NCBI GenBank assembly: GCA_964459445.1
Contig: CAYWMP010000036.1
Span: 1-37,820, forward strand
DNA from: CAYWMP01 sp964459445
Lineage (GTDB): Bacteria > Desulfobacterota > DSM-4660 > Desulfatiglandales > HGW-15
Direction of reading: 5' to 3'
DNA length: 37,820 nt
A program made the position numbers and the translations under genes. Below the pieces are notes generated by a model that worked only from the letters and a program-made list of their open reading frames with translations, searched no databases and was not told the origin of the DNA. Shown in pieces: positions 17,961-26,518 of this stretch; position 1 is the first letter of the stretch, and each line of letters starts with the position of its first letter.

Positions 17961-19004
17961 TTGAGATTGGTAGCCTGGGAGGTTACAAGACGCTGCAACC
18001 TCGCCTGTGTCCATTGTAGGGCTTCTTCGGAAAAAGGCCCCTATCCCGGGGAACTGGGGACAGAAAAATGCCTTGAAATCCTCGACCAAATCGCCGATGT
18101 CGATCAGCCCATCATCATCCTCACGGGGGGCGAACTCCTCCTTAGAGAGGATATTTTTGAAATAGCCCGGCATGGAAGCGACATGGGGCTGCGCATGGTC
18201 ATGGCGACAAACGGCACGCTTATTACACCCGGAATTACAGATCAAATGATAACCTCAGGCATCAAGAGGGTCAGTATTTCCCTTGATGGCCCCACAGCTA
18301 AGGAACATGATGCCTTTAGGCAGGTACCCGGCGCTTTTGAGGGATCCATGCGCGGTATAGAATACCTTAAAAAGGCGGGCATCGAATTTCAGATTAATAC
18401 CACTGTTACAAAGCATAATGTTCATCTCATTGATCAGATGCTGGGCCTGGCCATCAAACTTGGGGCGGTGGCTCACCACCTCTTCCTTTTGGTTCCCACA
18501 GGGCGGGCCAGGGATATGGTCAACCAAGAGATAGACGCCCTTGAATATGAAAAGCTGCTGCACTGGTTCTATGATGCAGGCAGGGAGGCGCCCCTGCACC
18601 TCAAAGCAACCTGCGCTCCCCATTATTATCGCATCTTACGTCAGGAGGCCCACAAAAAAGGGGAAAAGGTCGATTTTGAAACCTATGGTCTGGATGCCGT
18701 CACCAGGGGTTGTCTCGGCGGAACGGCCTTTTGCTTCATTTCCTATGACGGCATCGTACAGCCATGCGGATACCTGGAGCTAAATTCCGGCGATTTGAAA
18801 AACTCAACCTTTCAGGAAATTTGGGAAAACTCAGAGATCTTCAAACAGCTTCGGGATTTTCCCGGGTACAAAGGCAAGTGCGGTCGATGCGAGTACATCA
18901 AGTTTTGCGGGGGGTGTCGAGCTAGGGCCTATGAAGCTACAGGCGATTTTCTTGAAGAGGAACCCCTGTGTATGTATGAGCCGAAACGAGCTCTTCGCTC
19001 ATAG
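17961..19004 (+). CDS. ahbD: Heme b synthase AhbD (radical SAM), 5' end lost in gap
   Basis: A radical SAM/SPASM protein, partial at the N-terminus because of the gap; 347 residues remain. The radical SAM motif is 'TRRCNLACVHCRAS', directly after 'LRLVAWEV', which in AhbD normally lies within about 30 residues of the start. The C-terminal cysteine cluster is 'KCGRCEYIKFCGGC' with a later 'PLCMYEP'. AhbD oxidatively decarboxylates two propionates of Fe-coproporphyrin III to vinyl groups, giving heme b. Choice between AhbC and AhbD rests on the N-terminal signatures and is fairly secure. Upstream hemB and downstream ahbA support the pathway. Confidence 0.85.
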   Translation: MRLVAWEVTRRCNLACVHCRASSEKGPYPGELGTEKCLEILDQIADVDQPIIILTGGELLLREDIFEIARHGSDMGLRMVMATNGTLITPGITDQMITSGIKRVSISLDGPTAKEHDAFRQVPGAFEGSMRGIEYLKKAGIEFQINTTVTKHNVHLIDQMLGLAIKLGAVAHHLFLLVPTGRARDMVNQEIDALEYEKLLHWFYDAGREAPLHLKATCAPHYYRILRQEAHKKGEKVDFETYGLDAVTRGCLGGTAFCFISYDGIVQPCGYLELNSGDLKNSTFQEIWENSEIFKQLRDFPGYKGKCGRCEYIKFCGGCRARAYEATGDFLEEEPLCMYEPKRALRS

Positions 19005-19170
19005 CTGATAGCGTATCCACAAAATTTCAAAACTGACTAGGGGTCCTAAGGATTGATGGGACGGAGGGACGGGGGAATCTCAAGACAAATAAACTCTCCA
19101 GGCATACAAAAGTACCCTATGACTAACTCCGTTTCGCTTTGGTCACATTATTCACATTAGCTCACATACT

Positions 19171-19617
19171 ATGGACGATATTGACAGAGATATATTGAAT
19201 GAGATCCAGTCTGATTTTCCGATTTCGACAAGACCCTATCAGGCACTCGGACAACGGTTGGGTTTGATGGAACAGGAAATCCTGGATCGGATAAAAACGC
19301 TGAAAGAGGAGGGGGTTATCAGGCGGATTGGAGGCAATTTTCATTCAAACAAATTGAATTTTACCAGTACCCTTTGTGCCGCAAAGGTCCCGACGGAGAA
19401 ATTGAATGATTTTGTCAAAGTGGTAAACCGATACCCGGGGGTTACCCATAATTATTTAAGAAAAAACGAATACAACGTCTGGTTTACATTTATCGCCCAG
19501 GATATGTCTACTATTGATCAGGCCTTGAAGGATCTTGCCGAATCGACGGGCGTGTCCGATATCTTAAACCTTCCGGCTGTGAAGATGTATAAGATAAAAG
19601 TAGACTTCGAAGTCTAG
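19171..19617 (+). CDS. ahbA: Siroheme decarboxylase subunit (Lrp/AsnC-like)
   Basis: A 148-aa protein with an Lrp/AsnC-like winged helix and RAM domain, but in this context a siroheme decarboxylase subunit rather than a regulator. Residues 'GVIRRIGGNFHSNKLNF', 'GVTHNYLRKNEYNVWFTF' and the ending 'LPAVKMYKIKVDF' match the AhbA type; the paired AhbB subunit is not in the window. AhbA/AhbB remove two carboxyl groups from siroheme to give 12,18-didecarboxysiroheme. No clear ribosome site precedes the ATG. The TAG stop overlaps the tip of an inverted repeat. Confusion between AhbA and AhbB, or annotation as an AsnC regulator, is possible. Confidence 0.78.
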   Translation: MDDIDRDILNEIQSDFPISTRPYQALGQRLGLMEQEILDRIKTLKEEGVIRRIGGNFHSNKLNFTSTLCAAKVPTEKLNDFVKVVNRYPGVTHNYLRKNEYNVWFTFIAQDMSTIDQALKDLAESTGVSDILNLPAVKMYKIKVDFEV

Positions 19618-19743
19618 CAGGCGATCAGAAATACTCATCTGCGGCGTTGCCCTCGTTTCGTGTCACTGCGACGTACCAATATGTACGCCTCATTCCCCGA
19701 TACTTCGGGCGCCTTGCATCTAAGCATTTCTAATCGGCCTGCT
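19616..19743. repeat. REP-like imperfect inverted repeat
   Basis: About 128 bases whose two ends are complementary: AGCAGG..CGATCAGAAATACTC on the left, and the complement of AGCAGGCCGATTAGAAATGC on the right, with further pairing at ATCTGC/ATGCAAG. Internal small hairpins include CCCGA/TCGGG and CGTAC/GTACG. It fills the entire space between two convergent genes and contributes bases to both TAG stops. It may act as a bidirectional terminator. The architecture is that of REP/BIME elements moved by RAYT transposases; a decayed RAYT lies at 28.7-29.0 kb. Confidence 0.65.
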
Positions 19744-20032
19744 ACGCGTCTTCTTCCCGTTCATACATCTCTAACATCAAATCCAGATCATCCGTGCTGA
19801 TTCTCCCTGCCTCGACCAGAATCTCACCGATGCCATCAGATCGCAATTCGTCAATTGAGAGGATATATCTATTGCTTTTCCCTTTTGCATTGAAAATCGT
19901 ATACTGAAGGGTAAGGTTGGATTTTTTAAGAAGCTTGACCCCGCTGCCGATTAAAACAATGTGGTGGCTCAAAAAGAAATAGAAGATTCCAACTACGACG
20001 ATCCATAAAAAGGCCTTTTTTGCGAATTTCAT
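19742..20032 (-). CDS. Small membrane-anchored protein, 96 aa
   Basis: Unrecognised protein with one N-terminal membrane segment (about residues 8-22, 'LWIVVVGIFYFFLS') and a soluble remainder, 'GSGVKLLKKSNLTLQYTIFN' being typical of small inner-membrane proteins of unknown role. The C-terminal 'GIGEILVEAGRISTDDLD' resembles the MshEN-type half-motif seen in the protein at 167-403. AAGGAG eight bases before the ATG supports the start. It is convergent with ahbA across the inverted repeat. Confidence 0.75.
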   Translation of the reverse strand: MKFAKKAFLWIVVVGIFYFFLSHHIVLIGSGVKLLKKSNLTLQYTIFNAKGKSNRYILSIDELRSDGIGEILVEAGRISTDDLDLMLEMYEREEDA

Positions 20033-20200
20033 AAGTACAACTCCTTAGCTTCCGGCATCTTAGCTGAATTTACTTTTATATTGAAAATATCGGTCAGAAA
20101 CGTCACAAACTTGAATAGAAACGGAAAGGGAACATAAGACCCAGAACCGTTCGAGGAATTAGTTTTCAGGATGGATTAAAGGCAAAATAGGAGGGTAAAA

Positions 20201-20277
20201 TGGAGGGCGATGTCGGATTCGAACCGACGACCTCTGGTTCCGGAGACCAACGCTCTATCCAACTGAGCTAATCGCCC
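20201..20277 (-). tRNA. tRNA-Arg (anticodon CCG)
   Basis: Read on the minus strand it folds as a standard cloverleaf: acceptor GGGCGAT paired with ATCGCCC, D arm AGCTCAGTTGGATAGAGC, anticodon stem TTGGT/ACCAG around CTCCGGA (anticodon CCG, reads CGG), and T arm with GTTCGAATC. CCA is encoded at 20201-20203. The discriminator base is a T, which is uncommon for tRNA-Arg. Confidence 0.95.
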
Positions 20278-20633
20278 ATTAAACGTATAGAATTTCTTAC
20301 CAATTTTCTCGCGCCGGGTCAATAGGAAGGCTATGAATACAAAACAATTCAATAAAAGCACAGGAAATTTTGAAGCCAGGAATTGTTATGTGAATTCGGC
20401 ATGAGCCAAATACCGCGGTGCGTAAATCCCTGCTGCAACAGGGCGTTTCTCTAAGGATTTTCGTACCTCGCAACAGTACCTCACGCAAAATTCAGGTATT
20501 AAATTTGTTTAGAATGACTTAAGATTAATTAATTATAATATGAAGAAGTCTTGACAGTAATAGACTTTTATGTTAGCAATCGAAAAAATAAGACAAATTC
20601 AAAGAACTACTTAGCACTAATAGGGAGCCTTTT

Positions 20634-21653
20634 ATGGCCAAAGATGAAGAGATTCTGGATGAAACTTTAGGTGATGAAGAAGAGTTACTGGATTTCGATC
20701 TAGAGGATATTAGCCTGGAAGAGATCGAAGAAGAGGAATCCGACACTGATGATGAGATCATTGAACTTGTGGATCTTGTTGAAAAAGGCTCCGAAGCAGA
20801 GGTGGCCGAAGAAGAGGATTTAGGGGACATGCTTGAAGAAGCCGCTGAAAAGGTGGAATTGGAGGAGATCTCCGAGGAAGATATAGGGGGTCTCGAAGAA
20901 CTCCTGGAGGAGGAAACCGTAGCGGAAGCCGCAGAGGAAACTCAAGAAGACCTTGAATTGCCCGACATTCCCCTTGAAGCCGATGTCAAAGAAGAGGAAG
21001 GGGCGGAGGTGGAATTAGAAGAAATTACAGAAGGGGATTTGGAGGAGATGCTGGAGGAGGAAACCGGTGAAGCTCTGGACTTGGATCTTGAAGCTGAGGC
21101 TGAGCCGGAGTTAGCGTCGATGGAAGAGGTCGACGCAGCTGAAAGCCCGCTTGAAGAGTTTGAAGACCTGATAGAAGCAATACCTGAGGAGGAAATTGTC
21201 GAGGCGCCCGAGGCTGAGGCGGAGATCATAGACCCTGAAGAACCCGCTCCCGAACCGGCACCGGAACCTGTTCCCGAACCGACACCGGAACCTGCTCCCG
21301 AACCTGCGGCAGAACCGGCACCTGTGCCCGCTGCAGCCCTGTCTGAAGAAAAGATCGAAGCCCTCATCACGAAGGTCTTGGAGGAGGTTGTGGAAAGGGT
21401 GATCCGGGAAACAATGGCGAGTGTGGCAGAACCGGAACCTGTTGCCGAACCGGTACCAGAACCTGCGCCAGAACCGGCACCTGTGCCCGCTGCAGCCCTG
21501 TCTGAAGAAAAGATCGAAGCCCTCATCACGAAGGTCTTGGAGGAGGTTGTGGAAAGGGTGATCCGGGAAACAATGGCCAGCGTGGCTCAACGCGTCATTG
21601 GCGAGGCCATTGATGCCTTGAAGCAGAGCATAGAGTCGGAACCAGAACAATAA
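20634..21653 (+). CDS. Highly acidic Pro-Glu repeat protein, 339 aa
   Basis: An unrecognised, strongly acidic protein. Residues 1-205 are dominated by Glu and Asp with regular hydrophobic positions ('LDFDLEDISLEEIEEEE'). A Pro-Ala-Glu-Pro linker follows (about 206-235), then two near-identical helical units ('LSEEKIEALITKVLEEVVER') separated by a second Pro-Glu linker, and a final 'VAQRVIGEAIDALKQSIE' helix. The C-terminal helical repeats resemble those at the ends of some Desulfobacterota and myxobacterial response-regulator-like proteins, but no REC domain is present. GGGAG six bases before the ATG gives a firm start. A strong terminator follows. Function unknown; possibly a scaffold. Confidence 0.8.
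   Translation: MAKDEEILDETLGDEEELLDFDLEDISLEEIEEEESDTDDEIIELVDLVEKGSEAEVAEEEDLGDMLEEAAEKVELEEISEEDIGGLEELLEEETVAEAAEETQEDLELPDIPLEADVKEEEGAEVELEEITEGDLEEMLEEETGEALDLDLEAEAEPELASMEEVDAAESPLEEFEDLIEAIPEEEIVEAPEAEAEIIDPEEPAPEPAPEPVPEPTPEPAPEPAAEPAPVPAAALSEEKIEALITKVLEEVVERVIRETMASVAEPEPVAEPVPEPAPEPAPVPAAALSEEKIEALITKVLEEVVERVIRETMASVAQRVIGEAIDALKQSIESEPEQ
21312..21586 (+). repeat. Near-perfect 116-bp direct repeat inside the acidic gene
   Basis: Bases 21312-21427 and 21471-21586 are almost identical (differences seen only near the 3' end, such as GCGAGT against GCCAGC), with an offset of 159 bases, or 53 codons. Near-identity at the nucleotide level points to recent in-frame duplication of one 53-residue unit, or to recombination keeping the copies alike. 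Confidence 0.9.
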
Positions 21654-21699
21654 ACACAAAAGAAACCCTTTGATGTTTTTTAAATATGTGTTTTCATTA

Positions 21700-21727
21700 G
21701 GGGTTGCTCCGTGCGCAACCCCTTTTT
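21700..21727 (+). terminator. Rho-independent terminator after the acidic gene
   Basis: GGGGTTGC and GCAACCCC form an eight-pair perfect stem with a short loop, followed by five T. It lies 47 bases after the acidic gene's stop codon. Confidence 0.88.
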
Positions 21728-21845
21728 GTATTGTGCAAAGCCAGTTTGGCGAGCATGAACGTAACTGCGGACAGCCTATTTAGAGGTTTTTGAAATGGAG
21801 CACCACGGGTAAACCTGTGTTCCCTTTAAGCTATCCGTCTTTCCA

Positions 21846-21873
21846 TCCTCCGTAGCAGAGCTACTGCGGAGGA
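21846..21873. repeat. Hairpin upstream of valS
   Basis: TCCTCCG, TAGC, AGA, GCTA, CTG and CGGAGGA make a bulged hairpin of about 11 pairs in the long valS leader (21728-22017). It has no T run, so it is not an obvious terminator. It may be a leader structure or an interspersed repeat. No T-box motif was seen. Confidence 0.4.
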
Positions 21874-22017
21874 CGGGCGCCTTTAGCTACGACGCGGTTA
21901 TCCGCTTCAATTAAGGGACGACATCGCGCCGTAGCATAAAGATTTTTGTTTATTCGTCAAAGGGCAAGCACAAGGCCTTCTGCGAAGGCGGATAATTACA
22001 CCGAGGAGCCGTTTACG

Positions 22018-24666
22018 ATGCAAAAGGAGTCAATGGCAAAAGGCTATGAGCCAAAAGAGGTTGAAGAGAAATGGTATAAGTACTGGGAAGAAAATGGATT
22101 GTTTCAGGCAGAGACCACATCAGAAGAGGAACCTTACTGCATTGTGATCCCTCCGCCCAACGTCACAGGCTCTTTGCACATGGGGCACGCGCTTAACAAT
22201 ACCCTCCAGGATATCATGTGCAGATACAAAAGAATGAAAGGCTACAACGTACTGTGGCAGCCCGGCACGGACCACGCGGGAATTGCTACGCAAAATGTGG
22301 TTGAGAAGGACCTGGCCTCCAAAGGGACCGACCGGCATAAGGTGGGCCGCGATAAATTCATTGAAATGGTATGGGAGTGGCGGGAAAAGTACGGTGGCGT
22401 CATCTTAAACCAATTAAAGAGACTCGGATGTTCCTGCGATTGGAGCCGTGAGAGGTTTACCATGGATGAGGGACTTTCAAGGGCTGTCCGAGAGGTTTTT
22501 GTCCATCTTTGGGAACAGGGTTTGGTTTATAGAGGGGACTACATCATAAACTGGTGTCCCCGGTGTCATACGGCTCTGGCTGATCTCGAAGTAGAACATG
22601 ACGAAGTGGAAAGCGCCCTCTATTACATCCGTTATCTATTCAAAGATCAGGAAGGGCATTTGACCGTGGCCACGACACGTCCGGAGACGCTTCTGGGGGA
22701 TACTGCGGTCGCAGTGAATCCCGAAGATCCGCGTTATAAGGACATGGCCGGATCCCATGTTATCCTGCCGGTGGTAAAAAAAGAGATACCGGTCATCTAC
22801 GATAAATATGTCGATACGGAATTCGGAACGGGCGCCCTCAAGATCACGCCTGCCCATGACCCCAACGACTTTGAGATCGGAAATGCGCACAAGCTTGAGC
22901 GAATCAGGGTTATTGATGATGCCGGTAGAATGAACGAGCTGGCGGGCCCCTACAAAGGGATGGACCGATTTGAATGCCGGGAAAGGTTGCTGGAAGACCT
23001 CAAAGATTCCGACCTGCTTGAGAGCACAGAACCCTACCGACATGCGGTGGGCCACTGTTACCGCTGCAAGACCATGATTGAACCTATCCTCTCAAAACAG
23101 TGGTTCGTCAATGTGGGTCCCCTTGCGGAAAAGGCCCTAAATGCCGTTAAAGAGGGCAAAACACGCATCGTGCCCACGACCTGGGAAGGTGTCTATTATG
23201 AGTGGATGGAGAATATCAAGGACTGGTGTGTCTCTCGCCAGATTTGGTGGGGGCACCGCATCCCGGCCTGGTATTGTGATTCTTGCGGTGAAGTCATTGT
23301 GGCAAGAGAAACGCCCAAGGAATGTTCGTCCTGCAAAAATGGCAATCTCAGACAGGAAACGGATGTCCTGGATACCTGGTTTAGCTCGGCTCTTTGGCCG
23401 TTTTCCACCCTGGGTTGGCCTGATAAGACGGATGCTCTCAAGACATTTTATCCTACATCGGTACTGGTCACCGGGTTCGATATCCTGTTTTTCTGGGTTG
23501 CCCGGATGATGATGATGGGCATTCATTTCATGGGCGATATTCCATTTCGCGATGTCTATATTCATGCCCTGGTCCGGGATGCCGAGGGCAAGAAGATGAG
23601 CAAATCAAAGGGGAATGTAATTGATCCCCTCGAAGTGATGGATGATTTCGGAACCGATGCATTTCGCTTTACTCTGGCAGCACTGGCTGCCCAGGGCCGG
23701 GACATCAAGCTCTCGGAAGAGCGGATCGAAGGGTATCGCCACTTTGTTAACAAAATCTGGAATTCGGCCCGCTTCGTTATTATGAATCTCGAGAACGGTC
23801 AGGAGGCAGAGAAGGAGGAGGTCGTTCTCAACCTGCCTGAACGTTGGGTTCTCAACAGACTAAGCCAAGTCTCAGAGGAAGTAACTCATGCCCTGGAGGA
23901 ATATCGCTTTAACGATGCAGCAAGTCTGGGTTATCAGTTTCTCTGGCATGAGTTCTGTGATTGGTATCTTGAGATGGCAAAAACGGGTCTTTACGGGGAT
24001 GATGAGTCCTTGAAACGATCCACCAGATACGTTCTCAGAGTGGTTCTCCAAGCGGTCTTGAAGCTCGTTCACCCCTTCATGCCCTATGTAACCGAGGAGA
24101 TCTGGGAGAGGCTCCCCGGCGCGGATGGAAGTATTATGGTCGCCAAGTTCCCGGAAGCATCTGAGTTCAAAACGGATGAACAGGCCTTGAGGGAAATGGA
24201 CGTGCTCATGGGATTGATTACCGGTGTGCGGAATATTCGCGGTGAGATGGGCATTAATCCTTCGACGAAGTTAAATACCCTCGTGGATATCCCTGATACC
24301 CAAGATGCCGAAATCGTTCGGGCCAATGCGGTCCACGTTCAGAATCTTGCAAGAGTGGAATCCGTAGTCATTGATTCCAATGCCCCGAAACCTGAGGCCT
24401 CCGCAACCGCGGTTTTTGGGGAAAACCAGGTGCATGTTCAACTCAAAGGATTGATGGATTTTGAGGAAGAAAAGAAAAGGCTGATGAAACAGATCAAGTC
24501 TTTGGAAAAGGACATCGGAGCGGCCGACAAAAAGTTAAAAAACAAGCAGTTTCTGGAAAAAGCGCCGGCCAACATTGTGGAGGAAGTCAGGGAGAAAGTA
24601 GAAACCATGCGCGCTAAACGGAATAAGTTAAACCAAAACTTGAAGCTTTTCGAATCCATCGCATAG
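22018..24666 (+). CDS. valS: Valyl-tRNA synthetase
   Basis: Class I valyl-tRNA synthetase of 882 aa. The HIGH motif appears as 'PPPNVTGSLHMGHAL', KMSKS as 'KKMSKSKGNVIDPLE', and the CP1 editing domain includes 'TTRPETLLGDTAVAVNP'. 'GTDHAGIATQ' and the C-terminal coiled-coil arm ('KRLMKQIKSLEKDIG') are typical of ValRS. A longer TTG-initiated frame from 21946 is open, but ATG 22018 has GAGGAG nine bases upstream; ATG 22033 is a further candidate with a closer AAGGAG. Convergent with speE. Confidence 0.96.
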   Translation: MQKESMAKGYEPKEVEEKWYKYWEENGLFQAETTSEEEPYCIVIPPPNVTGSLHMGHALNNTLQDIMCRYKRMKGYNVLWQPGTDHAGIATQNVVEKDLASKGTDRHKVGRDKFIEMVWEWREKYGGVILNQLKRLGCSCDWSRERFTMDEGLSRAVREVFVHLWEQGLVYRGDYIINWCPRCHTALADLEVEHDEVESALYYIRYLFKDQEGHLTVATTRPETLLGDTAVAVNPEDPRYKDMAGSHVILPVVKKEIPVIYDKYVDTEFGTGALKITPAHDPNDFEIGNAHKLERIRVIDDAGRMNELAGPYKGMDRFECRERLLEDLKDSDLLESTEPYRHAVGHCYRCKTMIEPILSKQWFVNVGPLAEKALNAVKEGKTRIVPTTWEGVYYEWMENIKDWCVSRQIWWGHRIPAWYCDSCGEVIVARETPKECSSCKNGNLRQETDVLDTWFSSALWPFSTLGWPDKTDALKTFYPTSVLVTGFDILFFWVARMMMMGIHFMGDIPFRDVYIHALVRDAEGKKMSKSKGNVIDPLEVMDDFGTDAFRFTLAALAAQGRDIKLSEERIEGYRHFVNKIWNSARFVIMNLENGQEAEKEEVVLNLPERWVLNRLSQVSEEVTHALEEYRFNDAASLGYQFLWHEFCDWYLEMAKTGLYGDDESLKRSTRYVLRVVLQAVLKLVHPFMPYVTEEIWERLPGADGSIMVAKFPEASEFKTDEQALREMDVLMGLITGVRNIRGEMGINPSTKLNTLVDIPDTQDAEIVRANAVHVQNLARVESVVIDSNAPKPEASATAVFGENQVHVQLKGLMDFEEEKKRLMKQIKSLEKDIGAADKKLKNKQFLEKAPANIVEEVREKVETMRAKRNKLNQNLKLFESIA

Positions 24667-24671
24667 GGTAG

Positions 24672-24724
24672 GCATTCTTTCAGTGTTCTGGGATTCAGCG
24701 TTCTGAAACCGTTACGAAGAATGC
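24672..24724. terminator. Possible bidirectional hairpin between valS and speE
   Basis: GCATTCTT at 24672 pairs with AAGAATGC at 24717, and inside it TTTCAG pairs with CTGAAA. The nested structure lies between two convergent genes. There is no clear T run, so the terminator call is tentative. Confidence 0.35.
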
Positions 24725-24782
24725 ACTCGCATAGGCGAAGGAATTTGGAACCAGTTTGGTTAGGGTTGACTTTCCTCAATCG

Positions 24783-25685
24783 CTATTTGAAGAAATCAGC
24801 AGCAAATCGCGGCAGGGTAAAAGAGGCGCGATGAAGATCAGTGGTATAGTAACTTAAACCCTCCAATTTTTCGGCCCGCTTTTCATCCAAATCCTCAATC
24901 GGATCATGTTCCAAAGAACAAATGAAAAAACCGATGAGACCGCTCGGATAGGTGGGGACCAGGGTATTGTAATAGCCAAGCCTTGGATAGAGGTCTTTTG
25001 CAAATGCATAAACGCCACTGATAACATGGCCGTGGAGATATATGGACTCACACTGGGTCACGGCAATACCGTTGCCGGTCAGGGCGTTTTTCATGTCTTC
25101 ATAAAAGGGTCGCTGAAACAGGATCTGGCCGGGACCGATCGGGTCGGTGGAATCTACAATGATAATGTCATAGGATGACTTGTGTTCGGCCACATACCGG
25201 GCCCCGTCCTGGTAAAAAATCTTCACTTTAGGATCATCAAAGGACGAGGCAAGGGCTGGCAGGTACAAACGACAGGCCTTTACCACCTCTTCATCCAGCT
25301 CACAAACATGAACTGTCTCGACATGGGGGTGCTTAAGCACCTCCCTGACCGTGCCGCCGTCGCCGCCGCCAATTACCAGGACCCGGGCGGGGTTGGGGTG
25401 TACGAGAAGCGGTACATGCACGATCATTTCATGATAGGCTGGTTCATCGTACTCCGTTAGCATTGTAATGCCGTCAATGGCCAGCATTCTTCCCAATTTC
25501 TCGGTTTCGAACACGGCTATCTCCTGGAATTTGGATCTGGCATGGTAAAGAACGTTCTTGATTCGTATACTCAATCGGCATCCATGTCCAAACTCGATGC
25601 TGTCATGAAACCAGAGATCCGTTATTTGATTTTGGTCAGGATCAAAATCAACCAGGTATATCTCCTTTTCTTTTGATTCCTTCAT
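24783..25685 (-). CDS. speE: Spermidine synthase
   Basis: A 300-aa polyamine aminopropyltransferase: transfers an aminopropyl group from decarboxylated SAM to putrescine. The SAM-binding motif is 'VLVIGGGDGGTVREVLKH', the catalytic region 'DSTDPIGPGQILFQRPFY', and 'YQDGARYV' is also conserved. 'AVFETEKLGRMLAIDG' is the family's N-terminal core. The protein has about 20 extra N-terminal residues compared with E. coli SpeE. GGAG six bases before the ATG supports the start. No SAM decarboxylase gene lies nearby. Spermine or other polyamine specificity cannot be excluded. Confidence 0.93.
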   Translation of the reverse strand: MKESKEKEIYLVDFDPDQNQITDLWFHDSIEFGHGCRLSIRIKNVLYHARSKFQEIAVFETEKLGRMLAIDGITMLTEYDEPAYHEMIVHVPLLVHPNPARVLVIGGGDGGTVREVLKHPHVETVHVCELDEEVVKACRLYLPALASSFDDPKVKIFYQDGARYVAEHKSSYDIIIVDSTDPIGPGQILFQRPFYEDMKNALTGNGIAVTQCESIYLHGHVISGVYAFAKDLYPRLGYYNTLVPTYPSGLIGFFICSLEHDPIEDLDEKRAEKLEGLSYYTTDLHRASFTLPRFAADFFK

Positions 25686-25823
25686 GGGGTTCTCCAGCAG
25701 AAATAGAAAAGCTTAAAGGTTCCGGCCCACCCTGGCGCGACGGCCTTTATCAGGGTATCAAACCCCTGGATGTTTACAAAATATGCCTTGCATTCATATC
25801 TTTGAAATCAGGTCTGGGCCAGG

Positions 25824-25855
25824 GGTTCAAAGGTTCAAGGGTTCAAAGGTTTAAA
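25824..25855. repeat. 8-bp tandem repeat, four units
   Basis: Consecutive units GGTTCAAA, GGTTCAAG, GGTTCAAA, GGTTTAAA in intergenic DNA downstream of the speE promoter side. A comparable array with 8-bp period occurs at 26792. Confidence 0.85.
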
Positions 25856-26277
25856 GATTAAAACGTCGTGCAACGTCCAAGCCCGAAGGGGGTACCCGGC
25901 ACCTTGCACCCCTGTATATTGAAAAAGGCATTTTCATGAGCATTACATAAATCGAATCAGTTCAGCCGTTGATAATTGGTATTTGAAATTTAATTGGAAT
26001 TTGGTACTTGGTTTTTGCGATTTCAATAATTCCGTGAACTGTAGCAGATGGTTTTACCCGAGCCTTTTGAGAAGCTACGAATATAGGTAATATGGGTTTT
26101 GAGGTCAACCGGAATCATTTTTCCCCAACATGATCTAAAAGTCTTATAACAGCAGGTGGTTTGTTTTCCTGATTGTTAGTAAATGTTCAGATTCAACATG
26201 GGACCTTGAACTCTGAACCTGTCAACCTGGGCAGTGACATTTGTCGTTGACTAAGGGAAGAGCTTTGATTAATACAT

Positions 26278-26305
26278 AACGCACCTAGAGGAATAGGCGT
26301 TTTTT
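26278..26305 (+). terminator. Terminator-like hairpin upstream of small basic protein
   Basis: AACG pairs with CGTT and CCTA pairs with TAGG, with a CA bulge and a GAGGAA loop, followed by six T. It lies about 97 bases before the small ORF at 26402. It may end a transcript from the left or act as an attenuator. Confidence 0.45.
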
Positions 26306-26401
26306 CAGATCGAGCATCCCTAGAGTAGGCCGGTAGCAGGGAAGCCATGAATGCCGCGCCAGGGGTGTAATGAAGCTAGTGGAAAGGAGGGAAACAGGTT
26401 C

Positions 26402-26518
26402 ATGTCAAGACACAAAAAGTCGGAACGTCGTCGAGAGTTGGATCGGCGCCGCAGACGAAAAAGGAAAAAACTCAAGCTGAAAGCAAAAGAGAAACTCCAG
26501 CAAGCTGCAACCCAATAG
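26402..26518 (+). CDS. Tiny Arg/Lys-rich protein, 38 aa (DUF6800-like)
   Basis: A 38-residue, extremely basic protein: 'MSRHKKSERRRELDRRRRRK' then a Lys/Leu helix and 'LQQAATQ'. An AGGAGG ribosome site lies 11 bases before the ATG. Very short Arg-rich proteins of this form (DUF6800-like) are recurrent in Desulfobacterota; the family link is from memory and function is unknown. Its charge suggests nucleic acid or ribosome binding. It is preceded by a terminator-like hairpin and a possible structured leader. Confidence 0.65.
   Translation: MSRHKKSERRRELDRRRRRKRKKLKLKAKEKLQQAATQ

Larger units (their letters stand above)
25686..26401. other. 716-bp gene-poor region with short repeats and a possible leader RNA
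   Basis: No convincing gene. It contains an 8-bp tandem repeat (25824-25855), degenerate TTGGTATTTG/TTGGAATTTGG runs near 25970-26020, a terminator-like hairpin (26278-26305) and, after it, about 95 bases leading into the small basic protein gene. That last stretch repeats the CCTAGAG..TAGGC core found in the terminator stem. Confidence 0.6.

Noticed and set aside
16914..19004. Single 696-aa frame joining HemB and a radical SAM protein
   Set aside because: The frame runs through 100 N; the two halves are separate known genes, and placeholder length alone sets the frame.
20176..20361. 61-aa frame with 'RLAQLDRALVSGTRGRRFES'
   Set aside because: A well-known translation artefact of a tRNA gene; it covers tRNA-Arg.
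20942..21659. Long Ser/Gly-rich or Arg/Phe-rich frames opposite the acidic gene
   Set aside because: They mirror the Glu/Pro codon bias of the real gene and have no start signals.
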